Shown one piece after another: positions 55,031 to 64,000 of a stretch of DNA of 64,000 nt; the first letter of the stretch is position 1; each line of letters begins with the position of its first letter. Below the pieces are notes generated by a model. The model was given only the letters and a program-made list of their open reading frames with translations. It had not been told where the DNA came from and did no database searches. Made by a program: the position numbers and the translations under genes. Source of the DNA: Leptospira inadai serovar Lyme str. 10 (GTDB taxonomy: Bacteria; Spirochaetota; Leptospiria; Leptospirales; Leptospiraceae). The DNA is taken from NCBI RefSeq assembly GCF_000243675.2, contig NZ_AHMM02000025.1, positions 124,001 to 188,000 of the forward strand, read 5' to 3'.

Positions 55031-56250
55031 TTATTAGAATTCACCAAAATGGCTTTAGAGCGATCTTTTGTGCAGAAGTGCTTTAACTTACAACCATTGC
55101 AATTCGTTGATCTGTAATCTAAATAACGATTGTCTCCACGAAGAAATCTTTCAGCTTTAAATTTAAGTTCTCTACCTGATGGACAGGTGAATCGGTTGGA
55201 TTTTCTTTCGTAAGCGAACTTTATAAACTGAGGTCTTCGTTTAGCAGAATCGGGAACCTTCGGTATCCGTCCAGCTTGGAATGGCCTTGTGACTTTTTGA
55301 TCGGGGCAATAAATATCGAAATCCTTTAAACTCCGAAAGTTGGCTTCACTCGCGTAACCCGCATCCAAGATATATTGAATTTTTCTGAAATCATTGTCTC
55401 TTGATTTCAGGGAAAGGTGACAATATTCGACTTTTCGAATCATCTTTTCCGTAAACTTCGTATCTGCTTGCCCCGTTTCCACAGATTGGGAAACAATCAT
55501 GTTAGATTTGCTATCGACCGCCGCCTGAGCATTGTAACCTACGATAAAGGCGTTTCCCTTTTTCTGTAGATCGCAATTTCTCTCATAGAGATGGATCCTG
55601 CGGCGGTCTTTGTGCTTTTTTAAGAATTCTACAGCCTCTTTTAACTTGCCTGCTTTTCGTTCCAAATCTTTCGTTTTTTTCGAAAGTTTAGTCTGTTCTA
55701 AATCTGCCGACCGTTCCCACTCCCTTAGTTTTATCTTACTGACTTTTTCTATTTGCTTCAACCGAGTCTCGAATTTCTCTAAATCCCCCATATCATCGGA
55801 ATTCGCATTGGCCTTTATCTTTGTTCCATCGATTGAAACCGTTTCAAAATCTATATAACCGCTTTCATAACCGAGAAATACCGTTTGAGAGAATAAGTCC
55901 TCAATTTCATTTTTGTGGGTCTTTCTAAACTTTGAAATAAACGTATGATCTAACTCTTCTCCATCCAATAGATAAATCAATTCGGCTCTCAGTTTTGAAA
56001 GTCTACAAAGTTCTCTCATCGAGAGGTTGCCTATTAGTATCGAATAAAAAAGGGCCGAAATTACTTTCTTGGGCGAGATCGCGGGTCGCCCTGTTTCATC
56101 ATTCTGGTAATTCTTCTCGAAATCCTCAAAATCTAAGCGATCGATGACTTTCTTAAAGCTATGAATAGGATGTCCTTCTCCAAATAACTCCTGAAAGTTT
56201 AAAACATACATCCGCAGCTGTTTAGGGTCCGTATTCTTGAACTTTGCCAT
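55006..56250 (-). CDS. IS1182-family transposase, N-terminal and catalytic part
   Basis: 414 residues to the in-frame stop. DDE transposase of the IS1182 type: N-terminal domain with ISPKKVISALFYSILIGNLS, SIDGTKIKANANS with the first Asp, ILDAGYASEANF with the second, and the zinc-like Cys motif CNGCKLKHFC near the end. The 0 frame ends in TGA right after ACAACTATG-FI, while the C-terminal part continues in the -1 frame. Confidence 0.9.
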   Translation of the reverse strand: MAKFKNTDPKQLRMYVLNFQELFGEGHPIHSFKKVIDRLDFEDFEKNYQNDETGRPAISPKKVISALFYSILIGNLSMRELCRLSKLRAELIYLLDGEELDHTFISKFRKTHKNEIEDLFSQTVFLGYESGYIDFETVSIDGTKIKANANSDDMGDLEKFETRLKQIEKVSKIKLREWERSADLEQTKLSKKTKDLERKAGKLKEAVEFLKKHKDRRRIHLYERNCDLQKKGNAFIVGYNAQAAVDSKSNMIVSQSVETGQADTKFTEKMIRKVEYCHLSLKSRDNDFRKIQYILDAGYASEANFRSLKDFDIYCPDQKVTRPFQAGRIPKVPDSAKRRPQFIKFAYERKSNRFTCPSGRELKFKAERFLRGDNRYLDYRSTNCNGCKLKHFCTKDRSKAILVNSNNLKTTMFI

Positions 56251-56301
56251 TCGGCAAATCTAGTACATTCGTAAAATTTGCACCTCTTTTTCAACAGACT
56301 C

Positions 56302-56396
56302 TGGGGGCCGGAGCGAAGCGGTGGAATTGCCTTATTTCACAAAAAACGCGAGAACACAAGCATTTTTCATTTTGAAATTCGTGGTGGAGCTCCCGC
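56302..56396. repeat. right half of GC-rich module split by the IS
   Basis: Starts TGGGGGCCGGAGCGAAGCGG and reaches GGAGCTCCCGCGCAGAGG; the left half is at 54625-54644. Compare the unbroken module at 19779-19900. Confidence 0.7.
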
Positions 56397-56502
56397 GCAG
56401 AGGTCAGAGGAAAGATCTAATATAACGCAAGAATCTTCCCCTAGAACATGGAAACTCCGCTCATCAATGTTCTGTCCTCAGTCCTCTGTCTTCCGTCCTC
56501 TG
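56397..56502 (+). repeat. interspersed repeat, copy 6a (partial)
   Basis: GAAAGATCTAATATAACGCA, GAACATGGAAACTCCGCTCA, TCAATGTTCTGTCC and heptamers CAGTCCTCTGTCTTCCGTCC. Confidence 0.85.
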
Positions 56503-56630
56503 AAAGTTGGAAAGGTAATAGAGGTGGAGGAAAGATCTACTATAACACACAAATCTTCCCCTAGAACAATGGAAACCCGGCTCACCAATGTTCTGTCCTC
56601 CGTCCTCTGAAAGACAGCAGAGGTAGAGGA
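56503..56630 (+). repeat. interspersed repeat, copy 6b
   Basis: GAAAGTTGGAAAGGTAATAG, GATCTACTATAACACACAAA, GAACAATGGAAACCCGGCTC, ACCAATGTTCTGTCC. Nearly the same as copy 3b, so blocks 3 and 6 share a history. Confidence 0.85.
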
Positions 56631-56693
56631 AAAATTTCAATTTCGCAAAAACTTAGCTGTTATACGTATTACTTCGATAAAATAAACGAAAAT

Positions 56694-57395
56694 TCAAGCG
56701 GATTCTATGCTGATCTTGGTGACGTCCGCGAGTCCTTTTACGTCGTCTACGATATTCAAAACGTCAAAACCGCGCGGCACGGCGATGGTAAGTTTGATCT
56801 GTGCGCTCTTAGAAAGGAAATCCTGCATAAAGGATTCCGAAACCAATTTAAGATTATTTTTCGCCAGCAGATCGCGAAACCCTTTTCGATGAAACTTCTT
56901 TTGTTTTAAGTCCAAAATCAAAACTTTATATTCGTATTTACCGAAGTACTTCGATTCGACCAAATCGAATACTACGAGTATCATCAGTGTGACTCCGGTC
57001 GTCAAGAGGGAGGCAAAATATAAACCCGCCCCCACTAAAAGCCCGATCGAAGAAACGACCCAGATAGAGGCTGCAGTATTCAATCCCTTGATATTCATCC
57101 CGGATTTGATGATCGCACCCGCGCAAAGAAAACCGACTCCCGAAACGACCTGTGCGGCGATACGAGTCGGATCCGCCATTCCTCCGGTATAGTATGTCGG
57201 GACGAAAATCGACAAGAGCATCAAGATCGTCGATCCTAGTCCGATCAAAATGTGAGTCCTAAACCCTGCCCCATGATTTTTTTGTTCCCGGTTCCAGCCG
57301 ATAAGACCGGCAAAAAGAATAATCAAGAAAATTCTCACCGTGACGGTAAACGCGTCGATCTGCTTCGAATCGAGTAAGTTGAAAAAATCCTGCAT
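56694..57395 (-). CDS. MgtC/SapB-family membrane protein
   Basis: 233 residues from ATG 57395 (AAGGAG five bases before; a GTG lies directly upstream). MgtC landmarks are FAGLIGWNREQKNHGAGFRTHILIG-like text: GLIGWNREQKNHGAGFRTHI and GVGFLCAGAIIKSG. Four or five membrane helices (1-150), then a cytoplasmic ACT-like C-terminal domain (about 155-230). The family is tied to growth at low Mg2+ and in stress, with a role that is not settled. Confidence 0.92.
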   Translation of the reverse strand: MQDFFNLLDSKQIDAFTVTVRIFLIILFAGLIGWNREQKNHGAGFRTHILIGLGSTILMLLSIFVPTYYTGGMADPTRIAAQVVSGVGFLCAGAIIKSGMNIKGLNTAASIWVVSSIGLLVGAGLYFASLLTTGVTLMILVVFDLVESKYFGKYEYKVLILDLKQKKFHRKGFRDLLAKNNLKLVSESFMQDFLSKSAQIKLTIAVPRGFDVLNIVDDVKGLADVTKISIESA

Positions 57396-57474
57396 CACAT
57401 CTCCTTGCCCTTTAATTTTTACAGAATTCTAGTCGGGTTAAAAGCTTTTAATGAAATTCAAAAAAGAAAAATTC

Positions 57475-58263
57475 TCAACTTCCTCCCGGTTTTAATCGAA
57501 AGACCGAAGACGCTAAACTACTGTCCTTACATATAACCCCGGACATTCGAATCTTATCCCATTCTAAAGGCTTACCTTCCTTATTCAATAGGATACCGCC
57601 GGCCTCCTCGATTGCGACCGCCCCGGCCGCGAAGTCCCAGACTTTTGCTCCGTTAAAGTTTAAAAATAGATCGGTCTTTCCGAGCAGGAGTTCTCGAAAC
57701 CCGGCGCCCGTTGCAGCAAGAGATCTGGACGCCAAGGAATTCTTTACCACATTGGCAATCCATGAGAAATCCTCATTAGTAAGAGTATTATTGATTTCTA
57801 AAGAAACCACGCTGTGAGATAAATCCGATTTCTCGCGAAAAACGATCTTGTGGTCGTCCACCGTCGTACCTTTTCCCCGTTCGGAAAGCACGATCGATGC
57901 CATTGCGGGAAAATAAATGCATCCCGCGACCGGTTTTCCGTCTTCAACGTAAGCCATAATCACGCTAAACTCCGACATCCCCCTGGAAAACAGTGCCGTT
58001 CCGTCAAGTTCGTCGCATACTATATAGGAAGTCGGTAAGGGTTCCGAATTTTCCTGTTCTTCTAAAACAATCGGAATTCCGGAAAACTCTCGATGCAACG
58101 ATTCGAACAAAACTTCATGGGAAGCGATGTCGGCATCCGTCAGTACCTGCATCGGATCCTTTAAGCTATATTCCGATTTTCCATCGAAATAGTTTAGAAT
58201 CTTTTCTCCCGCTTCCCTGCTAATCGATTCGAAGAGGGGAAGTAGATCGGAGCGAATCGGCAT
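57475..58263 (-). CDS. inositol-phosphatase-family phosphatase
   Basis: 262 residues. VCDELDGTALF corresponds to the D-P-x-D-G-T metal site, with Glu in place of the usual Pro, and KVWDFAAGAVAIEEAGG is the C-terminal signature; LEEQEN gives the upstream Glu. Li+-sensitive Mg2+-dependent phosphatase of the family that includes inositol monophosphatase, CysQ and histidinol-phosphatase. The substrate cannot be told. Downstream of the HEAT-repeat protein, five bases after its stop, in one transcript. Confidence 0.88.
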   Translation of the reverse strand: MPIRSDLLPLFESISREAGEKILNYFDGKSEYSLKDPMQVLTDADIASHEVLFESLHREFSGIPIVLEEQENSEPLPTSYIVCDELDGTALFSRGMSEFSVIMAYVEDGKPVAGCIYFPAMASIVLSERGKGTTVDDHKIVFREKSDLSHSVVSLEINNTLTNEDFSWIANVVKNSLASRSLAATGAGFRELLLGKTDLFLNFNGAKVWDFAAGAVAIEEAGGILLNKEGKPLEWDKIRMSGVICKDSSLASSVFRLKPGGS

Positions 58264-58268
58264 TTAGA

Positions 58269-59636
58269 TCATGGACCGTCCGTTGCGGGAGTTCCACCTT
58301 CTTCTCCGGGAGGTGTCGGCTGCGTTTGCGGATTCGGTGCAGGATCTTCTTCGTCCAGTATCGAAGGGCGTTTCTTTTTCTTGGAGGATTTCGGAAGGGA
58401 CACGGTTCGGATTTTAATATAGGATCCGAATACCCAGCCGGTGGCAGTCTCGGTAAATGCGTCTTTAAATTTAGTATTTACTAATACTTTATAATAGAAA
58501 TTTTCGATTCGTTGTCCGTTGATATCCAGGATATAGCGCTTCGGACTTTTTTGCAGGACTTTTCCCACTTCTCCACCGTCTAAATCTCTAAGCGTTGGAG
58601 AACCGACAAACGGTTCTTTGAGTAAAGGCACTTTCTCCGAAGTAACGGTCATGAACTTGCCGGACACTTTTAACTTATACAATCGGACACCGATTTCCTT
58701 AGCGATTACGTCGGAATCCGGAAAATTATTCAAAATTCGTAATAGAGCAAAAACGGCGAAGGAATTTTTTTGAGCAGTCAGAGTATCCAGAATTTGCGCT
58801 CTAAGATTCCCCTTGTCTCGAAACGCGTCCTCCAGGATATTCATCGATGTTCGAGTCTTGTGACGACCCAGCGCTTCGACCGCAGCTTTCTGCAATTCCT
58901 CATCGGGGGAGTTAAGATAATCGATAAAAATTCGGATATCTTCCGGCGCCTGATAATATCCCAAACCGAGAATGGAAGCTTTGACTATATCCTTATCGTC
59001 GGACGTGATTCCTTTGCGAAGCAGCACTTCCCGAGCGCTGGGATCGGCCGTTTTTCCCATTCCTCGAAAACTAGAAACTCGAATTTCCTTATCACTGGAT
59101 TTTGCACCCGCGTAAAAATATTCCAATGAAGCACGAGCGCCTATATCGGCTAAGCCGAAATAGGCGGCCTGCCTAACGGTCTCTCCGTCATGATCGATCA
59201 TCTTGTGCAGGGTCTTGACGCCGGCCTTGGAACCCAATCGACCCAATGCAAATGCCGCCGCGGCTCTTACTCTCGGAATCGGGTTGGTCAATCCGTGCCG
59301 ACTCAGTTTTTTAATATTATGATTTGCCTCGGCTTGAAAAACGGACAGAAGTCCGCGCTTAAACTGATCGTTATACTTTTTGATTTCCTTCCCGTCTTGC
59401 GGAAATTCAGAATTTGCAGGATCTGAGGAATCGTCGGGATTTTGAGCGGGACCCACGCCAGGCCCGTCTTCTTGCGGTCCGGGAGAGGAAGGATCCGAAT
59501 TTGCAGGGGGTTGACTCGAGTTACTCTGAGCAAAGCCGGATTCGAGTCCGGGAATAACCGACGCTCCAAGGACCAGGAGAAGAACGAAAATACGGAAATT
59601 AGTGCTGGTCTGCATTTTAAATAAAAAAGAGGACAT
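58269..59636 (-). CDS. secreted HEAT-repeat protein with SH3-like domain
   Basis: 455 residues. Signal peptide with cleavage near SGFA-Q (residue 36), a Pro/Ser/Asp-rich linker (40-75), HEAT repeats (about 95-300; for example PRVRAAAAFALGRLGSKAG, then GETVRQAAYFGLADIGARAS), and an SH3-like fold (about 310-410; VTSEKVPLLKEP, GWVFGSYIKI), ending in a Lys- and Pro-rich tail. The combination suggests a periplasmic protein that binds other proteins or murein. Two near starts exist (ATG 59636, ATG 59615). Confidence 0.85.
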   Translation of the reverse strand: MSSFLFKMQTSTNFRIFVLLLVLGASVIPGLESGFAQSNSSQPPANSDPSSPGPQEDGPGVGPAQNPDDSSDPANSEFPQDGKEIKKYNDQFKRGLLSVFQAEANHNIKKLSRHGLTNPIPRVRAAAAFALGRLGSKAGVKTLHKMIDHDGETVRQAAYFGLADIGARASLEYFYAGAKSSDKEIRVSSFRGMGKTADPSAREVLLRKGITSDDKDIVKASILGLGYYQAPEDIRIFIDYLNSPDEELQKAAVEALGRHKTRTSMNILEDAFRDKGNLRAQILDTLTAQKNSFAVFALLRILNNFPDSDVIAKEIGVRLYKLKVSGKFMTVTSEKVPLLKEPFVGSPTLRDLDGGEVGKVLQKSPKRYILDINGQRIENFYYKVLVNTKFKDAFTETATGWVFGSYIKIRTVSLPKSSKKKKRPSILDEEDPAPNPQTQPTPPGEEGGTPATDGP

Positions 59637-59776
59637 CGGTTCCAGGAAACAATCCCCTCCTCAAGCCTCTATTCTTTTTTTCGACCGATCACGAGTCGGC
59701 GATGACCTTTTTTTCCGCTTAATGCATAAGTACGCTCGGCATTCCTTATTTTTACAGAATAATTTCTTTCCTGAAC

Positions 59777-59803
59777 CAAAAAACCGACCTGATTTTTGTC
59801 GGT
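59777..59803 (-). terminator. minus-strand rho-independent terminator
   Basis: On the minus strand ACCGAC (59803-59798), loop, GTCGGT, then TTTTTT. There is no minus-strand gene between it and hflX, so it may end a short antisense or small RNA. Confidence 0.6.
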
Positions 59804-59846
59804 CATCGGTAGTCCAATAATGTAGTATAGTTAGATTTGGAACTGC

Positions 59847-59875
59847 TTGACGAACGTTTTGAAAGCTGTTACTCT
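59847..59875 (+). promoter_or_regulatory. candidate hflX promoter
   Basis: TTGACG (59847-59852), 17 bases, TACTCT (59870-59875). It would leave a very short leader ahead of the ribosome-binding site. Confidence 0.3.
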
Positions 59876-59895
59876 ACTACAAAAGGAGTCTTTTT

Positions 59896-61626
59896 ATTAG
59901 TAAGCTCAGCGGTAACCTTTCCGGACTTAAATCCAACCAAGTGCAACGTCTGAAGAAACTTTCAGAAAGAAGAATCCGGGAAAATGTAATCATCACCCCG
60001 GAAGTCGCAAGAACTCTCACCGAACTTTCCCACGAAATCGGCCGTCAGGTCGGGATATTAATCGATAGAACAGGCTATGTTACCCACGTAATCGTCGGCT
60101 CCGATAGCTCGATCGATATCCCGTGGCTGGATCGAATCCGCATGTCGGAAGCGAGATTGCGAGGTTTACGACTTGTGCATACACACCTCAAAGACGAGTC
60201 CTTAAACCAAGAAGATTTGACGGACTTGGCGTTACTTCGACTGGACTATATCACCGCAATTACCGTAGCCGAAAGCGGCCTTCCCAAAGCCTATTATTCC
60301 GCATACGTAAATCCCGAGGATGAAGAAGGCGAGCCTTGGACGATACTATCGCGTAAGAGTCCGGGCCAGCTAGAGGAAGGCATACTCGAAGAGATTCTAG
60401 ATATAGAAACTCGAATGGCTCGGTATAGACGCAATTTCAAAGGGGCTCAAAAAGAAAACCGGGCGTTCTTAGTGGGAGTTTATCCGGAACACCAAAGAGG
60501 TAGAACTCCTAGTCAGTCGATAGAGGAACTAAAAGAACTCTGTAGAACCGCCGGCGTTCACGTAGTCGATTCCTTCATTCAAAAAAAGAACCGACTCGAT
60601 CCTGCAACCGTTTTAGGAAAAGGAAAGTTGGAGGAAATCGTTCTCAAAGCGATCCAAAAACAAGTCGAGCTACTCGTGTTCGATTTGGAATTAACTCCTT
60701 CCCAGGCTAAGAAAATTTCCGATTACGCGGACTTAAAAGTAATCGATAGAACACAACTCATCCTGGATATTTTTGCGCGGAATGCCAAAAGCCGCGACGG
60801 TAAACTCCAGGTGGAATTGGCCCAATTAAAGTATCTCAAAGGGCGACTAACGGAGCTTGACGACAATATGTCCAGGCTGACCGGAGGAATCGGAGGAAGG
60901 GGCCCGGGGGAAACGAAACTGGAAATCGGCAAACGTAGAGTGGAAGAAAGAATTTCCCGGCTGGAACAGGAATTAAAATCCCTAAAGAAAAGAAGGGAGA
61001 TCGCGAGGCGCAGACGTAAAAAGAATGAGATCCCGGTTTGTGGAATCGTCGGATATACCAACGCAGGCAAATCCACTCTTTTGAATATGCTCACGAACTC
61101 GGAAGTATTGTCCGAAGATAAACTTTTTGCGACCTTGGATCCGACTTCAAGACGACTTAGATTTCCGGAGGAAAGGGAGATCATTATTTCGGACACCGTA
61201 GGATTTATTCATGATCTTCCGCCGGAACTGTCCAATGCGTTCAAGGCAACTCTGGAAGAATTAGGAGATTCGGATTTACTATTACACGTTGTGGATATAT
61301 CCAATCCCGAGCATCATCTGCATATGGAAGCGGTGGAATCCATCCTGGAAGATTTGGGGTTGGCAGAAATCCCCAGAATCCTAGTTTATAATAAGATCGA
61401 TAGTTTACCGGAAGAAGCCAGGGCCGAACTGATACGAGAAGCCGACATCGATACCGTCTACGCTTCGGCGTTCAAGAAAATCGGATTGGATCTTCTCTTG
61501 CGTAGAATCGAAGAACGCATCTATTCCGAAGCAGCGGCTAAATTGCGGGAACAAAGACTACTTCAGGGATTCAACGAGCAGTTTGAGGAAGAAGAACGAG
61601 AAGACGAGCCTATCCCGATTCCTTAA
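59896..61626 (+). CDS. hflX: ribosome-associated GTPase HflX, apparent ATT start
   Basis: 576 residues when started at ATT 59896. HflX N-terminal domain with NPEHQRGR-like [15 protein letters not shown], the family motif [11 protein letters not shown], then the GTPase domain: P-loop GYTNAGKST at 386, [17 protein letters not shown]. HflX splits ribosomes and helps in stress recovery. In the frame the first ordinary start is GTG 59941, but the upstream text [14 protein letters not shown] is typical HflX, and AAAGGAG at 59882-59888 stands seven bases before ATT. No ATG, GTG or TTG lies between the upstream stop and 59941. Confidence 0.9.
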   Translation: MSKLSGNLSGLKSNQVQRLKKLSERRIRENVIITPEVARTLTELSHEIGRQVGILIDRTGYVTHVIVGSDSSIDIPWLDRIRMSEARLRGLRLVHTHLKDESLNQEDLTDLALLRLDYITAITVAESGLPKAYYSAYVNPEDEEGEPWTILSRKSPGQLEEGILEEILDIETRMARYRRNFKGAQKENRAFLVGVYPEHQRGRTPSQSIEELKELCRTAGVHVVDSFIQKKNRLDPATVLGKGKLEEIVLKAIQKQVELLVFDLELTPSQAKKISDYADLKVIDRTQLILDIFARNAKSRDGKLQVELAQLKYLKGRLTELDDNMSRLTGGIGGRGPGETKLEIGKRRVEERISRLEQELKSLKKRREIARRRRKKNEIPVCGIVGYTNAGKSTLLNMLTNSEVLSEDKLFATLDPTSRRLRFPEEREIIISDTVGFIHDLPPELSNAFKATLEELGDSDLLLHVVDISNPEHHLHMEAVESILEDLGLAEIPRILVYNKIDSLPEEARAELIREADIDTVYASAFKKIGLDLLLRRIEERIYSEAAAKLREQRLLQGFNEQFEEEEREDEPIPIP

Positions 61627-61983
61627 AAAGAGACTGGCACCTATTTAATTTGCTTCCGATTTCCTCCCAGATTCAGTTTTTGCTTTTTAATCGGCCTGCT
61701 TTATAAAATTAGGACGAACGAAATTTTCGCGCCGAAAATGATGTATGTTCCCGTGGCGTAACCTTGCACGGATTCGCTGGAGAATCTTGTGATTTGTAAG
61801 ATTCTATTCTCGTTTCCGGAATCGACGGGAAATTTAACTCTTCCGTTAAATTTATTCCGTACGGCAAAATTCGCCGGAGCGGAGCGACGGCGATAACTAA
61901 CATATTCTATTTTCTGAAACTGTTAAACGAAAGAAACTCGGAGAAACGGACGGTCAATCCGTATAGCGATGCAACCGCGCGGA
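61627..61983. other. intergenic stretch without recognised gene
   Basis: 357 bases between converging genes. No convincing reading frame or T-tailed hairpin. A 64-codon minus frame at 61709-61903 has no ribosome-binding site and unlikely composition. Confidence 0.5.
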
Positions 61984-62355
61984 TTATGCAAAGGCCGTTT
62001 TAGCTTCTTCCAACGTATGGTAGATCGCTACTTTTTTAGGTAATTCCATTAAACGAATTACATTTTCTAAAAAGTGATTCAGTCCGCCGATAACTATTTT
62101 ACCGTTATGCTGATCCACCGTTTTGATTAACGTAAGAAGAGTAGCAACGCCCACGCTGTTGATATATTCCAGAGCGGAGAGATCCAAGATAATCTCGAAA
62201 ATTCCTTCGTCGAAAACGAAGTTGATCTTACGCGAAATTTCAAAAGCGTTCGAATTTGTCACCTTTCCGTTCATCGTCACGACGAGAACTTCTCTCTCCT
62301 TTACGGGAGTACGTTTTGTTTCTATAAACAGCCCTTCGAATTCCGTTCTTGCCAT
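61984..62355 (-). CDS. STAS-domain protein
   Basis: 123 residues from ATG 62355, which has AGGAAG five bases before; an upstream ATG would overlap the previous gene. STAS fold with [20 protein letters not shown]; the usual phospho-Ser is in NSVG. Anti-anti-sigma-like adaptor without a kinase or phosphatase beside it. Last gene in an operon with homoserine dehydrogenase, which is an unexpected partner. Confidence 0.87.
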   Translation of the reverse strand: MARTEFEGLFIETKRTPVKEREVLVVTMNGKVTNSNAFEISRKINFVFDEGIFEIILDLSALEYINSVGVATLLTLIKTVDQHNGKIVIGGLNHFLENVIRLMELPKKVAIYHTLEEAKTAFA

Positions 62356-62371
62356 TTCTTCCTGATCCGTG

Positions 62372-62701
62372 CTATAACAGCAGTTTGCCATCTTTAAGGG
62401 AGGCTTGGATTTCCTTGCTTCCCTTGATGTTTTTCAGCTTTGATTCCACCTGGGCAGTCCCTTGAGTTAGAATTCGTATCCACCCCTTTCCGTCGACTTC
62501 TCCCTCAAAATCGAGGTAAATTCTTCGGTGGTCTTCCTTCCTACGAAAAGTGACCGTCCCCCCTTGGCGCAAGTTTTCCCAATAAGATACTTGTGCTCCG
62601 AACGTCATTAGACGAGAAATTCCGTCTAAATCCAAAAATAAATCTAAATGTTCCTCCCCGTAACCTCCGTGAAGAGAAATTGTGAACGGGAATTCGTCCA
62701 T
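62372..62701 (-). CDS. small conserved protein of unknown function
   Basis: 109 residues, no signal peptide, probably a beta-rich domain ([40 protein letters not shown]). Starts four bases after the homoserine dehydrogenase stop and is followed after 16 bases by the STAS gene. I do not recognise it. Confidence 0.75.
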   Translation of the reverse strand: MDEFPFTISLHGGYGEEHLDLFLDLDGISRLMTFGAQVSYWENLRQGGTVTFRRKEDHRRIYLDFEGEVDGKGWIRILTQGTAQVESKLKNIKGSKEIQASLKDGKLLL

Positions 62702-62704
62702 GAA

Positions 62705-63994
62705 TTACAATTTGTCCTCCAATCGGATGGCAATCGAAGGCTCCAAAATCACATCCAGCGAATCGATTCTTCCGAGAGAGGCCAAAATCGAAGCCTCAAT
62801 GCAAGGATGCGTGACAACCACAACTTCGACAGGCTCCTGATCGGATTCGTTTTGACGCACGGAAGATATCGAAACCCCGTTTGTTCCCAGAACTTTAGCA
62901 ATTTCAGCCAAAACGCCCGGTTGATCAACTGAATTAAATCGTAAATAATATCTGGCTTCCGTCTGGTTTGCTTCGGAAATGCTGGCCCTATGAAACCGAT
63001 TTCGCTCCAACGTGAGGTTTTTTTTACGACGAAACGCGTAATAAATTAAATCCGCAATCACCGCGGAAGCGGTAGGAAGAGCGCCCGCCCCTTTTCCCAC
63101 TAAAAGGCCCGATCCAGCATACGCAGTTTTATAATATACTGCATTTGTTTCGTTCATCACGCTTGCAAAGGCATGTTGAACCGGGATCATTACCGGCTGA
63201 ACGCGAGCTTCGATTTTACCGTCCAACTTACGAACCAAACCCAATAATTTAATTCTATAACCTAAATCGGAAGCGAATTGAATATCCAATCGCGTAATCT
63301 TTGTTATCCCCTCCGTCGTTATGCTCTGTAAAGGAATTTTCTCCCCGAACGCGAGAGAACCTAGGATACTGATTTTATGAGCAGTATCGATTCCCTCCAC
63401 ATCGAAAGAGGGATCCGCTTCCGCAAATCCTTTCTCTTGAGCCAAACGTAATGCCTCCGCGTAGTTCAAATTCTCCTTTTCCATCTTGGAAAGAATAAAA
63501 TTAGTCGTGCCGTTTAAGATTCCGTATAATCCGAGAAATCGATCCCCGGCCAAACAAGTACGAATCGCTCTTACTACAGGTATTGCGCCACCAACCGCGG
63601 CCTCGTAACCGATTTCGGAATGATTTTCTTCCGCAATTTTAAATAATGAATCTCCTTTTTCGGAAAGCAAAGCCTTGTTTGCGGTAATGACTGTTTGCTT
63701 GGCCTGCAAGGATCGAACGACGATCTCTTCCGATGTGGTCGTCCCTCCGATTAATTCGAGAATAATATCGATTTCGGGATTTCCGGCGACCTTTAAGATA
63801 TCGTCGGTGAGAATCGTATTCGGAAATTCCTTAAGAATCGGAAGGACCTTACCCGGCGTTCGCGTACATACCGAATGAAGTACGATTGATAATCCGAAAT
63901 CCTTTTCGATTTTACGGGTTTCTTCCCGAAGAATCTTTAAAACACCCGAACCTACAGTTCCGGCACCGATCATGCCGATATGAATCGTTTCCAT
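62705..63994 (-). CDS. hom: homoserine dehydrogenase
   Basis: 429 residues, complete with a C-terminal ACT domain (about 350-425: [20 protein letters not shown]). Rossmann start [18 protein letters not shown]-binding and catalytic Lys in [36 protein letters not shown] and the family motif [17 protein letters not shown]. It makes homoserine from aspartate semialdehyde for threonine and methionine. The ACT domain suggests feedback by threonine. The start is six bases from the window edge. Confidence 0.95.
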   Translation of the reverse strand: METIHIGMIGAGTVGSGVLKILREETRKIEKDFGLSIVLHSVCTRTPGKVLPILKEFPNTILTDDILKVAGNPEIDIILELIGGTTTSEEIVVRSLQAKQTVITANKALLSEKGDSLFKIAEENHSEIGYEAAVGGAIPVVRAIRTCLAGDRFLGLYGILNGTTNFILSKMEKENLNYAEALRLAQEKGFAEADPSFDVEGIDTAHKISILGSLAFGEKIPLQSITTEGITKITRLDIQFASDLGYRIKLLGLVRKLDGKIEARVQPVMIPVQHAFASVMNETNAVYYKTAYAGSGLLVGKGAGALPTASAVIADLIYYAFRRKKNLTLERNRFHRASISEANQTEARYYLRFNSVDQPGVLAEIAKVLGTNGVSISSVRQNESDQEPVEVVVVTHPCIEASILASLGRIDSLDVILEPSIAIRLEDKL

Positions 63995-64000
63995 TCTTGG

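Larger units (their letters stand above)
54645..56301 (-). mobile_element. IS1182-family insertion sequence
   Basis: 1657 bases bounded by perfect 16-base inverted repeats GAGTCTGTTGAAAAAG (54645-54660) and CTTTTTCAACAGACTC (56286-56301). The flanks join into one interspersed module found intact at 19792-19815, so the empty site is known: left flank ends GGGCGGG, right flank starts TGGGGGCC, compatible with a 4-base target duplication (CGGG/TGGG, one mismatch). The single transposase is split by a frameshift. A TTG-started frame at the left end (54652-54843) is probably chance. Confidence 0.92.

Noticed and set aside
59941..61626. hflX starting at GTG 59941
   Set aside because: Same reasoning: typical HflX text and AAAGGAG lie upstream.
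61709..61903. 64-residue minus frame between hflX and the STAS gene
   Set aside because: No ribosome-binding site and no recognisable features.

Overview
The window looks like the chromosome of a Leptospira (spirochaete). This is inferred from the gene content, not from a search: several lipoproteins with loose spirochaete-type lipoboxes, OmpA-family envelope proteins, SpoIIE-type phosphatases with 7TM or HAMP sensor halves, STAS and HATPase partner-switching proteins, and moderate-GC coding sequence with frequent GTG, TTG and rarer starts. No rRNA, tRNA or CRISPR array was seen.

Layout. 1-5.8 kb: a putative lipoprotein, the decayed tail of an alpha/beta-hydrolase, an OmpA-like lipoprotein, a secreted protein, a TetR regulator, a crotonyl-CoA carboxylase/reductase and a second MDR oxidoreductase. 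5.8-20.4 kb: a secreted lipase, ketopantoate reductase, DUF2062 and TPR proteins, patatin, a 7TM-SpoIIE phosphatase, a two-gene MaoC (HadA/HadB-like) dehydratase, a sulfatase-fold lipoprotein, OmpA and AraC proteins, with copies of an interspersed repeat edged by 7-base tandem units. 20.4-26.5 kb: a CocE-like hydrolase, CutA, a second patatin, two unlisted-size (49 and 54 aa) paralogous secreted Lys/Glu/His-rich peptides, and a possible small RNA or leader-peptide transcript. 26.5-32.1 kb: a tightly overlapping run of acyl-CoA dehydrogenase, trpE, trpG, an MsbA-like ABC exporter and a single-domain response regulator.

32.4-49.1 kb is the centrepiece: a three-gene operon with a 3369-residue type I fatty acid synthase (AT-ER-DH-MPT-ACP-KR-KS, the order of fused fungal beta+alpha FAS and of mycobacterial FAS-I), a holo-ACP synthase overlapping its stop codon, and a 1974-residue single-chain biotin-dependent carboxylase (BC-BCCP-central-CT, laid out like eukaryotic acetyl-CoA carboxylase). 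Together they form a self-contained malonyl-CoA supply, carrier activation and acyl-chain synthesis unit, behind a long palindromic operator-like site. Bacteria outside the actinobacterial lineage normally use dissociated type II FAS and multi-subunit ACC, so this is the most notable system here.

49.2-64 kb: a partner-switching operon (unknown protein, STAS, HATPase, HAMP-SpoIIE phosphatase), a small Cys-containing secreted protein, an IS1182-like element inserted inside one interspersed repeat and carrying a -1 frameshift at a slippery heptamer, MgtC, an inositol-phosphatase-family enzyme, a HEAT/SH3 secreted protein, hflX (apparently starting at ATT), and an operon of homoserine dehydrogenase, a small unknown protein and a STAS protein.
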